Positions 25,060 to 38,800 of a DNA stretch of 64,000 bases are shown piece after piece. Under the pieces are notes generated by a model that saw nothing but the letters and a program-made list of their open reading frames with translations, was not told the DNA's origin and did not search any database. The DNA is from Polytrichum commune (Eukaryota; Streptophyta; Polytrichopsida; Polytrichales; Polytrichaceae): the NCBI GenBank assembly GCA_950295325.1, contig OX485807.1, positions 1,116,501 through 1,180,500 on the forward strand. Direction: 5' to 3'. The stretch's first letter is position 1; the number at the start of each line of letters is the position of its first letter. Made by a program: the position numbers and the translations under genes.

Positions 25060-26509
25060 TATTCTTTGGTGATTGTCTTTCTAAATGGGTTGGGTTGTAT
25101 GTGAATGCTTACAATGGCATATGACAACCCTAACGAAGACTTTTTATTGACTTTAATTGAAAACTAACGTGTTTCAAGAGGGATTTCAATATATGCACAC
25201 ATTGATTCCATGGGCATGAAATCACCTTGTTGATGCTTCACAATGTCATGGTAAAAATGGCATGGTTTGGTTAATAATTGACGGGACGGATGAGGAGCCT
25301 CAATAATAATAGGAAATGTTGTGCATATTCTAAATACACATATGTGAGAACTCAAAATTTCAAAAATGGAGTTCGTTACTTATTTTAGAGGTGGTCAAAG
25401 TTATTTGATTAGATGATGAACGTCTCTTACAATGAGTTTGAATGCCACTTTTGAAACGTGTTTGGTTCGGGGTGTTGCCCATAGTACTAAAGATGGATGG
25501 GCGTCTTGTAATGGGCAACACTCACATGCATGAAAAGTTGCTTCGTCCTTCAAGTCTCTAAGTCAAACAAAATTGAATGAGACTTACACCTATCTATTAA
25601 ATCATGAAAAAATCTCCATGCTAAGACTGGGACCCCATATGAAGACGTCAAGTGGCTCCACAATGGCTTCTAATTTTTAAAACAAGCCCCATGGGGGCCT
25701 CTTGGACTATAAAGGAATGAAGGGAAACATTGCAAATCCGTCATCTCTTACTAACAAACTCTAGTTGTCCTTTGTAAATTCATCATCTTCTAATAATATT
25801 TGTCCTGACACCAATTAGATCATAATATTAACCAACACGAGGGCAATGCACCCCTAGTCATAAATATTTGGAGTATCATTCCCCCCTAATATGGACCACC
25901 CTTGTAAACTAAACAGTTTTTAGCCCAAGTTCTATTCACTTTGCAAGGGTGAACATTAGGGGGACCAAACCCATGGTTCAATTACTCGAGGTTGATTTTA
26001 TAGTTTTAAATAGTGTTTTCCAGTCGGGTGGTCTACATGCCTGCTGCATAGGGTCCAACACATGTTGTGCATGTTACCGTCACATTGCAAAAAATCTTCA
26101 TGACCGGTTTCATGAGCTCCTCCTTGACCACTTCCTAGCAAATTCCCCCTTGTGGAAAAAGAGACCAACCACCCTAGAGTGTAATGTTATAATAACAACG
26201 TCATGCTTTTAATCGAGAACCGAGATCAACACCTTTCTCAACTCCGATTTCAACGACTTCAGATTCTTTGGTCTTGATTCGCAATTGCTCACATGCTCAA
26301 GCTTTCTCATGCTCAAATCCAATTGGTTGGATTATTCCACAACGCCGGAGGTGTCCACACCAGCTTTATCTACCTTATCCTGTGCTTGCAAAGTGATCAA
26401 ACATGACAAGTGTGACACTAATTGTTATCTCCATCATTAATAAGAAATGGAAAACTTGCATTATTTGTCGACGACACTAATTAACAACAATTTCGGTTTA
26501 GTAGAGATT
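25060..26509. other. spacer, nothing recognised
   Basis: No supported gene or repeat. Confidence 0.35.
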
Positions 26510-26656
26510 CATAACATTATTCAGATCCATAACAATGTTTTCTGCGACTAATAGTATATCACAAAATATTCCTCACATTCAGACTGAATATGAAGAATAA
26601 CCCGTTGAATATTGTCAATCCCACATAACATTGTTATGGATCCGAATAATGTTATG
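26510..26656. repeat. small palindromic MITE-like element
   Basis: About 147 bp, ends CATAACATTATTCAGATCCA and TGGATCCGAATAATGTTATG. A second copy is nested at 21163-21299. Confidence 0.7.
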
Positions 26657-26677
26657 TTAACCATTGAATGATGAATA

Positions 26678-27040
26678 CCGTAACACCATAGCAGGTTCGC
26701 CACCTGCCGCACGAATATTTGATTTTTTTGAAAAAATAAGGTTCGCGTTCCATTTTATTTTATTTTATTTGAAATTTGTCTTCTCATTTATTGGATTAAT
26801 AATCATTCGTGTTTAGGGTGGGAAAGATGTGCAGAAATTTCATCCTAATTGCGTTTTTCATCCATTTATGGCGGCCCAACTTGTTTAAACCTAAGTCATT
26901 ACCCTAATCCTGATTTTCTGTCTTTTCGTTTTTATCACAGTATAATTTGAGAGTTATTCGTTTCTCTTTGCCTCTAATTTCTGTTTTTTCTGTTTTTTTT
27001 TTTGGAATTATTTATGAACGAACCTGCTATGGTGTTACGG
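26678..27040. mobile_element. Tc1/mariner-type MITE with perfect terminal repeats
   Basis: 363 bp; ends CCGTAACACCATAGCAGGTT and AACCTGCTATGGTGTTACGG are perfect inverted repeats (22 bp in full), flanked by TA at 26676-26677 and 27041-27042. The interior is AT-rich and non-coding. Perfect ends suggest recent activity. Confidence 0.82.
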
Positions 27041-27042
27041 TA

Positions 27043-30000
27043 TGATTGTCCCTACAATTCTGACAAGGGTTAGTGATAACTTCACCAAATCTGTTATGAA
27101 TCGAAGGTTCTAAGGCAGACCCTCGGAGTACACTTGGGGTGGTCCCGGGAGGCAAGGGAGGAAGCCCAAAGTAGTGGAGGAGCTAGTGGCCACTAATTAA
27201 GTTAGTGACACCCTTACTAGGTATGGTGTTGTCCTTGCAATTAGACCGCGCATGTGAGGTTGGTTGGAGACCCCTTCACCTTGTGTACGTGGCCGACCCA
27301 TTGCAAGCACGGGGCTCGCGGAAAGTTGAGATGTGCATCTTCTTGTTGCCGCTTACACTTGTACGTGTAATTGACAAGCCGGACAAGTGGTAGAATGCCC
27401 ATAGAATATAGCCTAATTTAGTTCCCTCCCTCCATTTGATTGGCTATGTGCATAAGAGGGACGTGGGTTCAACTAAGTAGTAGGAAAATCTAGACTTAAT
27501 ATACCATAAGTTTTGAGCATATTGAAATTACGCACGTGTAGTTCTTGCGGTGGATCCTATGATAGGAGTGACCAAATTAGGCAATTCGTGTAAGATGCTT
27601 AGCAAATCCAAATAGTGACATGCACTACAAGCATACGAGTCCTAGGCAATTGACATGCGTCACTGAAAACTTGTCTTATGTCATGGGAAATACTGCAATC
27701 TTGCACGGTGATAGATCTGCATTGGTTTTTTAAAACAATGTGGGATGATTGCGTGGGACTTGTACGCTAGTAGTGGTGTAGCCGTGTCTCTCTTAATATC
27801 TTTTAAGGTGCACATGAATTTTCAAGATCATATAAGTTCCTCAAAGTATGTTGACTGTTGAGACTATAATGGCGAGGTGAACCGATTATGAGCATTAGTC
27901 CAATCTCCTTCAAGCACATGTCTTACACCCACACCAAACTACATATCACTCGAATATAGGTGTTTGATTGAGATTAGTGTGCAATAGGCTTGCTTTCCTA
28001 AATATACTTTGAGCATAAGGTTCGACCTCATAGTGACATACGCCACTTTGGTGTCCAATCGTGACTACAAGCTTGCTATATAAAATAAGCAAGTCTTAAA
28101 CGAGCAATTTTTTTCCTTTGCATCCACTCTTTTTAGGACATAAAACCACGGGGCTAACACTTAGGGTGACTTACGGGAATCACGTGTGGTGAGGGTATAA
28201 TTGTTTGGGGGTATTATCTTGTGCACAAGCAATTAATTGACCCATTCAATTAGGTGATTTATCATTTTACATAGTTGATAGTACCTTCTAATTGCTTTGA
28301 AAGGTTGGGGTTAGTCACTTCATGTACCATATGTTTATTATAAATCAACAAATGGTTGGTCAGAAGAGTGCCATGCCCTATGATTATCCTCCACATGTGG
28401 GCAATTCTAGTTGGTTGTCCACCTGAGGCCAATTTTGGCTCATTTCAAAAACCGTCTCAAAAGGCAAAGCCATAATTCATTGCAATGAAGTTTTGCCTCT
28501 CACTCTTCACATACAACAAACTCTTAGTACGCAACGCCATGAACTTAACCAATCTCTTCCACGTTGCTTACCTGAACCCATCATCCAACGTTCTTCAACC
28601 ATTTTCTTCATTCGTGGACAAATCTTCACCACCTATGGGCATGATAGAGGGCCATATACACTATAATCCTCTTACAATTTTTTTCAAAACCATGAATGAG
28701 TTTGCAAGTACTGTCATCCCAACTTATTCCTAGTTCATCCGCTTTTAGTTTAGTGTATATTAAGCATCCTTACATTTATGTAATGAAACGTTGTCACGGA
28801 TGACTGAAAGTTGGATGAGTAATCACATAGTAAGTGACAAGTAATCGCAACATTGTAAGCCCACAATGCCCAAAAAAGAAAATTACAAGCAATGACAAAC
28901 AATGTTAGGTTCACATTTAGTGTCGTGGACACTACACTAGCGGTTTACAATTAGTATTGAGCAAGACAAATAGACTTGGTGTGACACTAAATACAACATT
29001 TAGTGGTACTTACTTTATCACTAACAAAACAAGTGGGCCAACCTAAGAAGAGTGCAATGACATTAAGGCCCACACACCTTAGTTACTTTTGGAATGGGGA
29101 GGGGGAGGCCTAGCCTAGTTATTTTCACAAACTCTAGTGCGTGAAGGGTGGGGATGAAAATCATGAGCTTGAAGGTTATCGTGACTCAGCCGTGAGTGAG
29201 CAATGCACTAGCAGGTGTGTTGTGTGAGCCCGCCTTTGTGTTGCATGGAGCTTGGAAGGTTCTCCTAATTACCTCACTTTAAGAGTATCTTACCTTGCGT
29301 CGGTTAATCGGCCACGAAGATGTTGTTGCATGCATTCAAGCGTTAACACAAAACCCAAACTTTTATTTCTTATTTTCAATTTAGAAATCGGCTTTTTGAA
29401 ATGTTCGTGGTTGGCTATGAATCCATGCGACTTTTCACTTATTCAAGACTTTAGGATTAGGTTTCAAATGTTTGGTTTATGATGTTTTGAATCTTTTGCA
29501 CTAAAATGATTACACTGGTTATTCTAATAATGAGTGTAGTCATGTGGAACTCGTCTGCCTTATTAAGAAATTATCCTATGTCACTGGAACATTTGCAAAT
29601 CTACAAGCGTCATAGATTCACGGACTTCTCTCATTGATGCATGAGGATTGCCTAGGCCTTATGTGGTAGTAGTCGATTTTTTTAGTGATTCCCAAATTGT
29701 TCATTGCTCAATTTTGAGAGGTAAGGTCGTACGAGTCATAAATTTGAATCTATGCCTAGTGTGGCGCCTTCTTTGTATTTTGAGTGAGAATTTTACCAAC
29801 TCCAAGAGTTTCTTTTGTGGGGTAGAAAATAAGAAAACGGTAGAACCGTGAGGCTCTGTCCTTTGCTATGAAAGACTACAATTGTAGCTGATTACTTTGC
29901 TCACGCCAATCCATGGCTATTCACTATACCAAACCTTTCTTGGATTTCGTGCACCTTCTTCTCAAATACAGGTCAAGGATTGAAGCTACTCATTTATCAC

Positions 30001-33000
30001 CCGAAATTTTTAAAATAAATAATCAAGAACTGCCACATTAACTATAGTTAACTAGATTTCTTTCAATGCATTTTAGGGAGCACTTGTATATATATAAAAA
30101 AACTATAGTTAACATACACAATACATAAAGTGGACCAAAATAACAAGAACAAGTAACATCCAAGTGTGAACACAAAGTGGTTAGGAAATTTGCTCTTGAA
30201 ACGAAGAAGTTGATGCATAGTCTCTGTCCTACAGACAGAGCCAACAAATTCCCTCGAGCTACAAGAGAACTGGTTTTAGTTTCTTGAATATAGTTTTGCT
30301 TATATGTAATTCAATTAGAGAATCCAAACCCTGAGTGGATTATGTGATTCTGGCCTCACGTTCAACATGATGTGAGTACACTAAACGTATGATGTGCTAT
30401 GACATTAAATCAGAGTGGTCTCCACAACTTGGCTTATAACGCTAAGTTTCATATGACGCCCTCGACAGTTGCCACCCAGTGATTGTAAGACAACTAATTT
30501 GGATCGATGATGAATGCATAGCGTGGGCCACACTAAATCGGGTGTTTAGTGTAGTACTTTGCACGATGATGTAACCATAGGGGTGTCAAAGAAGAACTAT
30601 GTATAAAGAGGAAGCCGGGAATTGGGGATAACAATGTACAGTTCCAATTACCTAATGATTGTGGTACCCGGAATATGCTTGCGTCCACACGCCAATTCCA
30701 TGTGCAAAGTCAATGAGAGCGAAAGAGAACATAAGCAAGTAATGGATGCCTATAGTTTTTAGGTCACGGATAGGGTCCATAGTCCAATTATGCCAACTTT
30801 TTGGGTGTAAGAATATCTTCACTTGACAATGAGATCGAGGGTGTGGGACATGTGACCTTAGAAGGCCCCGACCTACAAGGTAGATGGGTCTTAAATGGTT
30901 AATTTTATTCAACTAACCCACTTCTCCTAGGATATGAAACACGTCATTAGGACAACATGTTAGCAAATCCAAATTGAGGTCAGATAGAGCCACTTTCGTC
31001 ATATTTTTGGAGTTTGTTATCAAAGCAATGATTCTCATCTTCATTAATGGTCATATAGGAGGTCTCTCCCAATTACATCGACTATTATAAGACTAGGTTG
31101 GTTGTCATGTTTTGAACACGACGTCCAATTCCTTTTAGACATATGTGGTTTAGCATCTATTCTTGGAGGCACATCAAACCTCATACCACTGAAATAAAGG
31201 TGTTCTAATGAGAATAGTAACCGTACAAGGATTGTCTTCCTTATGTCAACCTATACAATGGACCATAAATATTCATCTATTTTCACTAGACATATACTAC
31301 ATTTAGTCTTACATGTAAGGTTACCTTTCTTAGTTGGACAACATTATGGTGATTCAACAATTTGGTATGATTTGGAAGTCGTTGTTATTGTTCTCACGAG
31401 CTAGTAGCAGTGGGTAAGGGAAACTACATTGGTTATCCCAATTAGTGCGTGTGGTATTAATTCATGAAACACACACTATTTTGTCAAGTCTCAAAATTAT
31501 TGAGGGTTGGAATTCTTCTGAGAGATATTAAATTCATAGTTACATGCTCATTTACCATGCATCTCAAGAAATTTAATGCATGCTCAAAGATGCTTGTAGA
31601 GTGATAAAAAAAATGCAAACACATGCTTGTTATTGGATAGTGTTAGGATGAAAAAACGTTAGTAATTTTAATGACAAATGTTGCTATGAATAGTATCTTC
31701 AGTGGATAGTGCGGGGTTGAACAATGCTTCCTAGATCTTTCGATGGCATGCATTTCATAGCATAAAGAAGTTCAGTAACACCCTCACTAATTTCCCACAT
31801 ACACTATAAGCCGTCCCTCACTATTTGGGATAATCAACTTAGTCATTTCATGCTATTAAGGTCTAGGATGGAAAGATGGCACAAAACAACTCTTTTACAA
31901 ATGGTGACTAGTGGATTCATGAATTTCCAACACAACTCCCATAATTTTGTGTTGGACGGCATAATCAACTATTGAGCTATTACATACGCAAGTAGTTTGG
32001 CTAAATCTATCCCTAATGGGTTGGGGAAGATTGGCCCTTCCATTCCATAAAGGCCTAAGTTGGAAACATTGCAAGCTTATGAGTCCTAGGTAATTGAGCT
32101 ACGACACTGGAAACTTGTTTTATGTAACTGATTTTTTTTGCAAATCTAACACATTGGTAGATTTGAATTGTTCCTTCATCAACGTGGGACGTTTGTGTAG
32201 GACTTGTATGCTAAAATTGAAACATTGGTTTATGAGGATATGACCGACATCACACTCAACCATTGTTGCCATAGACATGAATTTTCTAATGTACTTGTGA
32301 GAGGAGCACATGAGAAAGGTGTTGGGAGGAGTGTGGATTATTTTGTGACATTGCCACAACAGTACCGAGGCCTTAAAATAACACCTCCCTTCTAGTGATA
32401 CCTATTTTAAAATTCTAAGTTGTCAACAAGTGAGTGCAACAGTGCCATCGAGTAAGTCATTGTCATAAGTGATTACTCATATGCGACATTTAAGTATAAA
32501 ATAACATCACTTCAGCCATTGATAATAGCGGTGTAAGAAGGATGCAAGAACACTTTTAGAAGAGCACCAACTTTGGCCAATCATGATGGCTAATCAAGGA
32601 CCTATCTGCTCAATGAGGCGGTGGGTGCAAGCACAATGAAGTGGACAACTCCAGTACCTTGCATAGGTTTAAGTGAAAGTGATTCAAAACTATATACTAA
32701 CTTTGAATTTTGTGAAGGAAAAAATCATAAACATTTTAAAAACACATTGATCTACAAAGCTGAGTGATTCATGTTGATGAATGTTTTCCAAGAAAAATCT
32801 ACATTTCAAGAAATGAAGACGGTGCAAATGGTGTGCAAGTAGGTGATATTGAACAAGTAATTGTCAAAAATTTGTTTAAAATAAGGTAAAATTACATGAA
32901 ATTGATGTTAATTCTTGTAATGATGTCCTCAAAAGTTTATAATGAATTCAAGAAATATGAAAAACAAATCCAACTCCAAAGTATTTAAGGTCTTGAAATC

Positions 33001-34200
33001 TACGTCCAAAACTATATTTAGCCATTACCTTTCGAGTGTCACTTTTAATGATAAGTAGTGAAGATCTCATCTTGATATTCTATATCTGAGTATCTAATAC
33101 AACAATAGAGGTCACCATGAATGTTTTTCCAATTTAAACAACACTTTGCTACTACTTCTAGGTGTTTGACCCAAAAAATGATGGTCTTGGTATACCGGAG
33201 CACTTCTTTCATATACTTGACCGTGCTTGCTCCCCGGTGTAAGAAGTGATGCACAAAAGGGGGACAACAATTTCATTTCATAGAAGACCTTCACCTGCAA
33301 TAAGGTTGATTTTGTGGTGATACTCACTTAGCAATACAACATCAATAAACCCCCTTACTGGAGAGTAACATGCTCTTTCCTTAAGACGACTTTACAAATT
33401 TTTGTAGATTACATAAGTTTATTATTTTTCGAATAATTTTGTATACTTTGTATACTAAATATGCTAGTCTATGGAGTTTTTTGAAAATTTTGCAAGCTAT
33501 CTAACCTGCCTGAAATAGGAAAAGTTTCTTAAAGTGTCGCTTTAAGGGCTCAGCACCTCAAGTAGCGACACCATGAGGCAGGCAAGCAAACCATGCCGAT
33601 CAGAGTCACATCATGTCCAAGTGGATTAACATGTAATTTTGCAGTGCAAATTAGCCCATAATCAATCCTAGATGTCAAATATCAAAAGTGACTTGCAATT
33701 TTGTAGCTTCATTTGACTAGAAACTTCACTTTAGTGGATATTGGAGCAAGACTTTATCCTTCTTAATTATTGTTCATGGTTACAAAGTGAGACATTGAGG
33801 GTGGACAATAAAATTTTAAATGTGTGCATCTAAAAATGGACACCAGAAAGACACATGTTTATAACACATTGGACTATATGATTATGAAATCCAGTAATCA
33901 TTTTAAATTCAACAACCTACATAAATATGGGAGGGGGGGGGAGGGGACTATATTCGAGAAAAACTCCATTGCAACCATCTGTTGAGACTCAGCCATTGCA
34001 ACTCATGATAAGAAAATACACAAATAAAATATTTTGGTTGACAACCAAATGTTTTGGTTACCCATTGTCCAAAAACCGCAACCAAAAACCTCCAGTTGAT
34101 AACCAAAATGATTTCTTTATGCATTTTCTCGTCATGAGTCACAACGGATGGATGTCAATGGACAAGTTTTCTTCTAGTGACATGAACCGAGTCACGGCTG
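27043..34200. other. long gene-poor spacer
   Basis: 7 kb without a supported gene. Decayed direct repeats: about 27630-27780 resembles 32070-32220 (GAGTCCTAGG then AACTTGT then TGGGACTTGTA), with a weaker piece near 29570. A CACTAAAT-type fragment is at 28979-29010. A G-run is at 33930-33945. ORFs of 60-93 codons lack family motifs. Confidence 0.4.
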
Positions 34201-35225
34201 GACCTTGAGCATTCCCCTTTCATATTTCATATTGATTCGTGACGGGATTGAAGTTTCTCAGACTGACGTCTCCATCGACATGTGCAGATCACCCATAATT
34301 AGATTTACGTGTTTGCGAATGATTGGAGTTGTAATCTCATGTCAAAAAATTAACATAAAATTAAGATCTACGTTTGCCTTCGTGCCACAAAATAACACCT
34401 TTGGAAGTTGGCAACTAGGTGAAACCACACGCATGTGGATGGCATGGGGGCCAAAGGACATGAGAAAACCGAAGACCTTTGGATCAGGTGGGACGCTTGA
34501 GAGCACATGAGAAAGATGTTGAGAGAGAGAGAGAGAGAGCGAGAGGCCGGAGTTTGCGAAGGCGCCGCCAAGTTCGCCGTCACGAGGGAGACGAGTCAGC
34601 GGATGCCATGATGGATGATGATGGATGATGATGGATTCGAGATTCGATTTATCTCTCCATCCACTCGATTCATCCACTCCCAACTTCCTACAATCAACGT
34701 GACCTGCAACAGTGTTCAATCCATGCGCTCGCTCGTCGACGCATGAATCATCGATCGTGAGGACGACCCAAGATCTAGGGCCCATGTAAGTGGTACATCG
34801 AATTTCACCATTATCCTAATGTATATTTCATCTCGATCGCCGCATGGGTCTGGGTGGGGTTGTGCATGGGGATTCATGAGGGAGGCGATCGATCATTGTC
34901 GATGCAGCGTGGGCCGCGGAGTCGGTCGGACCGGGGGATGTTCTGGGAAAAGTTCTGAGTGCGTGCCAGGTACTTAGATTCTGTGGAGGTGGCGGTGGCT
35001 GGCGAGGACCATGTGATAATGCATTTAAGGCAGCAGCTAAGTTAGCCGCAGCAAGCAGTGACGGTCTGACTGAGCTGTGCGCTCATTATAAATGGGCGCT
35101 TGGGAGAGTTGTTGCTCTTACAATACTTATGGCAACTATTCGATCTTCGCATGAGCCTGCTCATGTCTGAATAAATCCAGAGTTAGCAAATTACACAAGC
35201 CTAACCTATTGGAGGGGGCCTCACA

Positions 35226-35281
<56 letters not shown>

Positions 35282-35895
35282 TAATCTGTGGCAGTTTGGG
35301 TGCAGGTTTTGCAAATTGTGAGTAAGCATCAAGCCTCGGCACGGGGTCTTTAATTTGGAGAGAGGGAGGATCTTGATGTGAAGTAGCTTAATTAGGTGCA
35401 TGTTTTAGTGAGTTATGAGTACTGGATAGATGCAAGAGAGTACATATCAACCATCGGCACGTGGAGTTGAAATTTGTTTTATGGAGACAGAGAATCTTGA
35501 TGTGTAGGAGCTAAATTAGGAGGACTATATGCAAGAGAGAACACATCAACTTACCCTCGGCAATAAGTGTTTGATAGTTTTTATTCTTTTTGGAGATCAA
35601 GAGGATCTTGATGTGTAGGAGGTTGATGAATTAGGTGCAGGCTTTGAGGATTGTGAGTTGTACTGGGTTGAGATGCAACGGTACACATCGACAGCCCTGG
35701 GCACATTGACATCATCATCAATTTGTTGTTCCTCAACAAGGCGATTTGGTACCACTTTCGTGGTCAGGGCGATTCACATTCTACTGCGTAGCCTAAGGAT
35801 TTTATAACAGTCATAATTCAATACTTGGCACTGGGGGGCTGATTCTGAGATTTTTTCATCATCGACAATAATATTCATTAATTCGGGAGAAAGGG
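34201..35895 (+). promoter_or_regulatory. upstream region of PHO1
   Basis: A TATA-like TATAAA at 35087-35092 (context CATTATAAATGG) lies about 800 bp upstream of the PHO1 ATG and could set a start near 35115-35125. The stretch includes GA-rich tracts at 34517-34541 and 35229-35278 and short ATGATGG repeats near 34608-34633. By eye I saw no GNATATNC (PHR1) motif between the TATA and the ATG. A 5' UTR intron is possible but not resolved. Confidence 0.4.
35229..35278. repeat. (AG)25 microsatellite in the PHO1 leader/promoter
   Basis: 25 uninterrupted AG repeats, about 140 bp downstream of the TATA-like box, so probably transcribed in the 5' UTR or its intron. Confidence 0.95.
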
Positions 35896-38800
35896 ATGGT
35901 GAAGTTCGGGAAGCAGCTGGAAGGCTCCTTGGTTCAGGAATGGAAGGATGCCTACTGCAACTACAAGGAGCTCAAGAGGGATGTCAAACGCATCAAGCAA
36001 GACCGCCTCAACAGCTCCGCCTCCCACAACCACCATATTCCACGTAACGGCTCCAATGGTGGTGGTGTCGGGGTGTTGAGATCGTTGGGCTCCATCTCCT
36101 CATTGCACAATTTTGGAGCCCATCTTCGGGCATCGGCGGCCAGTGGTACCGCAGGCCAAGGATTCTCGCTTGGCGGAGGTGGTTGCACCGGTGCCGACGC
36201 TTTTGTGGTGCGTGCAGGAGAGAGATTTCTTGGTTAACCTTCCCAAATCCCAACATGTTCTAATTGGAACCATGAGAAGTTTTATGTGGTTTCGTCGAGT
36301 GCCAGATGAGTTTGTTGGCCATGAATTTTTTTGAGACACATGCATTGGTTTTGTGGTAGATAGTTTGTGAGATTCCTGGTAAATCAACCCAAATCCTCAC
36401 ATCGTCTTGGAGGCAGAAATCTCATGGAGTTAAGTTCGTAGAGTCTCAGATGAGTTTGTAGTCAATTTCTGTGGGAAACTTGCATTGGTTTTATGGTTCT
36501 TGGGTTCTGATATCCTTGGTTGGTCTGCCCAAATGCCCACATCTTGGAACCATGAGCAAATTTAGGGGGTTTCGTAGAGTGTCAGATGAGTTTGTAGTCA
36601 ATTTCTGTAAGGACCTTGCTTTGGTTTTGTAGTTGATAATTTGTGTCAAGATTCTTGGTTAATCTTCCCAGATCCTCACATCTTCTTGGAACCAGAAATT
36701 TCATGGGGTTAAGTTCGAAGAGTCCCAGATGAGTTTATAGTCACTTTGTGTGAGGAACCTGCTTTGGTTTTGTGGGGTGATGGATGGTTGTCTCGGAGGA
36801 CCTCGGACAGGAGCTAATATACAAGAACGAACATATGCTCTCGTCCTTACGTTTGATCAAAGACCATTTTAAAATGGACCGACTTTGTCATTTGGTGATG
36901 ATCCAGAGTCCTGTCTCCGGTGAGAGAGACGAGTGTTGTAATGTGCAGAGTGCGTTATAATTCATAGTGACAGGTGCATAACGAGGATGAAGCCGCCGCA
37001 CCTATGAGTTATATATGGAAATTCTCCCTGAGACGAGGATAATTCTGTAATTTCGGGGAAAGAATAAATATTGATTTCAATCCGTATGGCAAGTGAGAAT
37101 TCGCACTGAGTCTTGTCTGGAATAAACTTGATTGAATGTCTAGTAATTACTTACACCTATCGATCACACTTAATGATGACAGGTGCATAACAAGAGTGAG
37201 CCATGGAACGAAGTTCGTGGATCGACCATGTACGAGGGCAACCTAATGGAGGTGCCGCGGTGCCATCCCGAGCAAGACCAGATCTTCTTCAACCGGCTGG
37301 ACGCGGAGCTAAGCAAGATCAACCGCTTCTACAGCATGAAGGAAGCGGAGTGCATTGCCCAGGCCACTCGCCTGGAGAATCAGCTGCTCAACTTGTTCGA
37401 GGTGCAGGAAGACCTCGCCCGCCAAAGTGTGAAGATGGGCGCCTACATCAAGAAATTACCCGATCATCATAGCAATAACGCTGACAGTAGCAGCGATGAG
37501 GAGCTCAATTTCGGTGAGTCTTCAACTCATCCATCCACATACATCCATGCTGTACTCAAAAAGTTCTGTACTCAAATCTTGCATCGATGTATGTTAGCCC
37601 GCAACCGGACATCCTAACCCAATGTTGGTCTTCAAACCACCTTCAATCAATAATCTGTGGATTCTCGAGCCTTCTTGGAACCATCAGCAATTTTATGGGG
37701 TTTCGTAGAGTCTCAGATTGGTTTGTAACCAATTTCTGTGATAAACTCGCATTGGTTTGGTGGTTGATTAGTTGGTGAGTCAACTAATCAATCAACATGC
37801 TGTACTAAAACTTTCTGTCATTATTTCCTGCATCGATGTATATTAATTTACAAACGGGCATGTTAACATAATGTTGGTCGTCAGTAACCCTCAATCAATA
37901 ATACAAGGACTTCTCGAGGCTTTTTTGAGGCGATCAGCAATTCTATGGGGTTCTTAGTCCCACATGAGTTTTTGGTCAGTATCTGTGAGAAACTTGCAGT
38001 GGTTTGGTGGTTGAAGGTTGATTAGTTGGTGAGCCAACTCATCATTCCAAATGCATCCTGTACTAAAAGCTTCTTTACCTAAATCTTTCATCGATGTATG
38101 TTAACCCGCAACCGGACTTGTTAAACCCAATGTTGGCTTCAAAAGCACCTTCAATCAATAATCCAAAGATTCTCGAGACTTAAAACCATCAGCCATTTTA
38201 TGGGGTTTCGTAGGGTCCCAGAGTTTGTGGCCAATTTTTGTTAGCAACTTGCATTGGTTTGCTGGTTGATGGTTGATTAGTTGGTTAGCCAACCAATCAA
38301 TCAACATGCTGTACTTTGAGGTTTTTCATTTTCTTGCATCGATGTATATATGTGAACCCGCAACCGGGCATGTGAACTCAATGTTGGGCTTCAAAGCACC
38401 TTGCCTGACTCATGGTTCGCTGACCGACTGAGAATTTGATAGGGGTATCGTCGAATGCTATGCGCCAGGAAGATCCACTTATGGAGCATGTTATCACGGT
38501 GAAGTCTGATGACAACGAGTTTTTTGAACGAAGGAAGTTCGACGACGGGCTTTCCACATCGGATGAAGAGTTCGGTGCCAACAGCTCCTCGGACGAGGAG
38601 ATGGAGATCATTGCAAGTTTTATTGAAAACGTGGAAGTCACCGACACACCTCATGAGGCTCAAACTAATAAAAATCTCAAAACTCGTGGCCGTCATCGGA
38701 GAACACCCTCCTGGACGAATCATTGGAGCAAGAGTGCACCTAGCCCAGTCCGTGAAAATGGTGTGGATGCTTATGCCATGGTGCTGCATGAATCTGCTAA

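Noticed and set aside
34342-34785. 147-codon minus-strand ORF upstream of PHO1
   Set aside because: Its length comes partly from a GA tract read as Ser-Leu repeats; no motifs and no exon partners.
35136-35401. Ser-Leu repeat ORFs
   Set aside because: These are translations of the (AG)25 microsatellite.
36236-38401. CRISPR-like array in the PHO1 introns
   Set aside because: Units of 140-250 bp diverge along their whole length and lack short identical repeats with unique spacers; the context is a plant nuclear gene.
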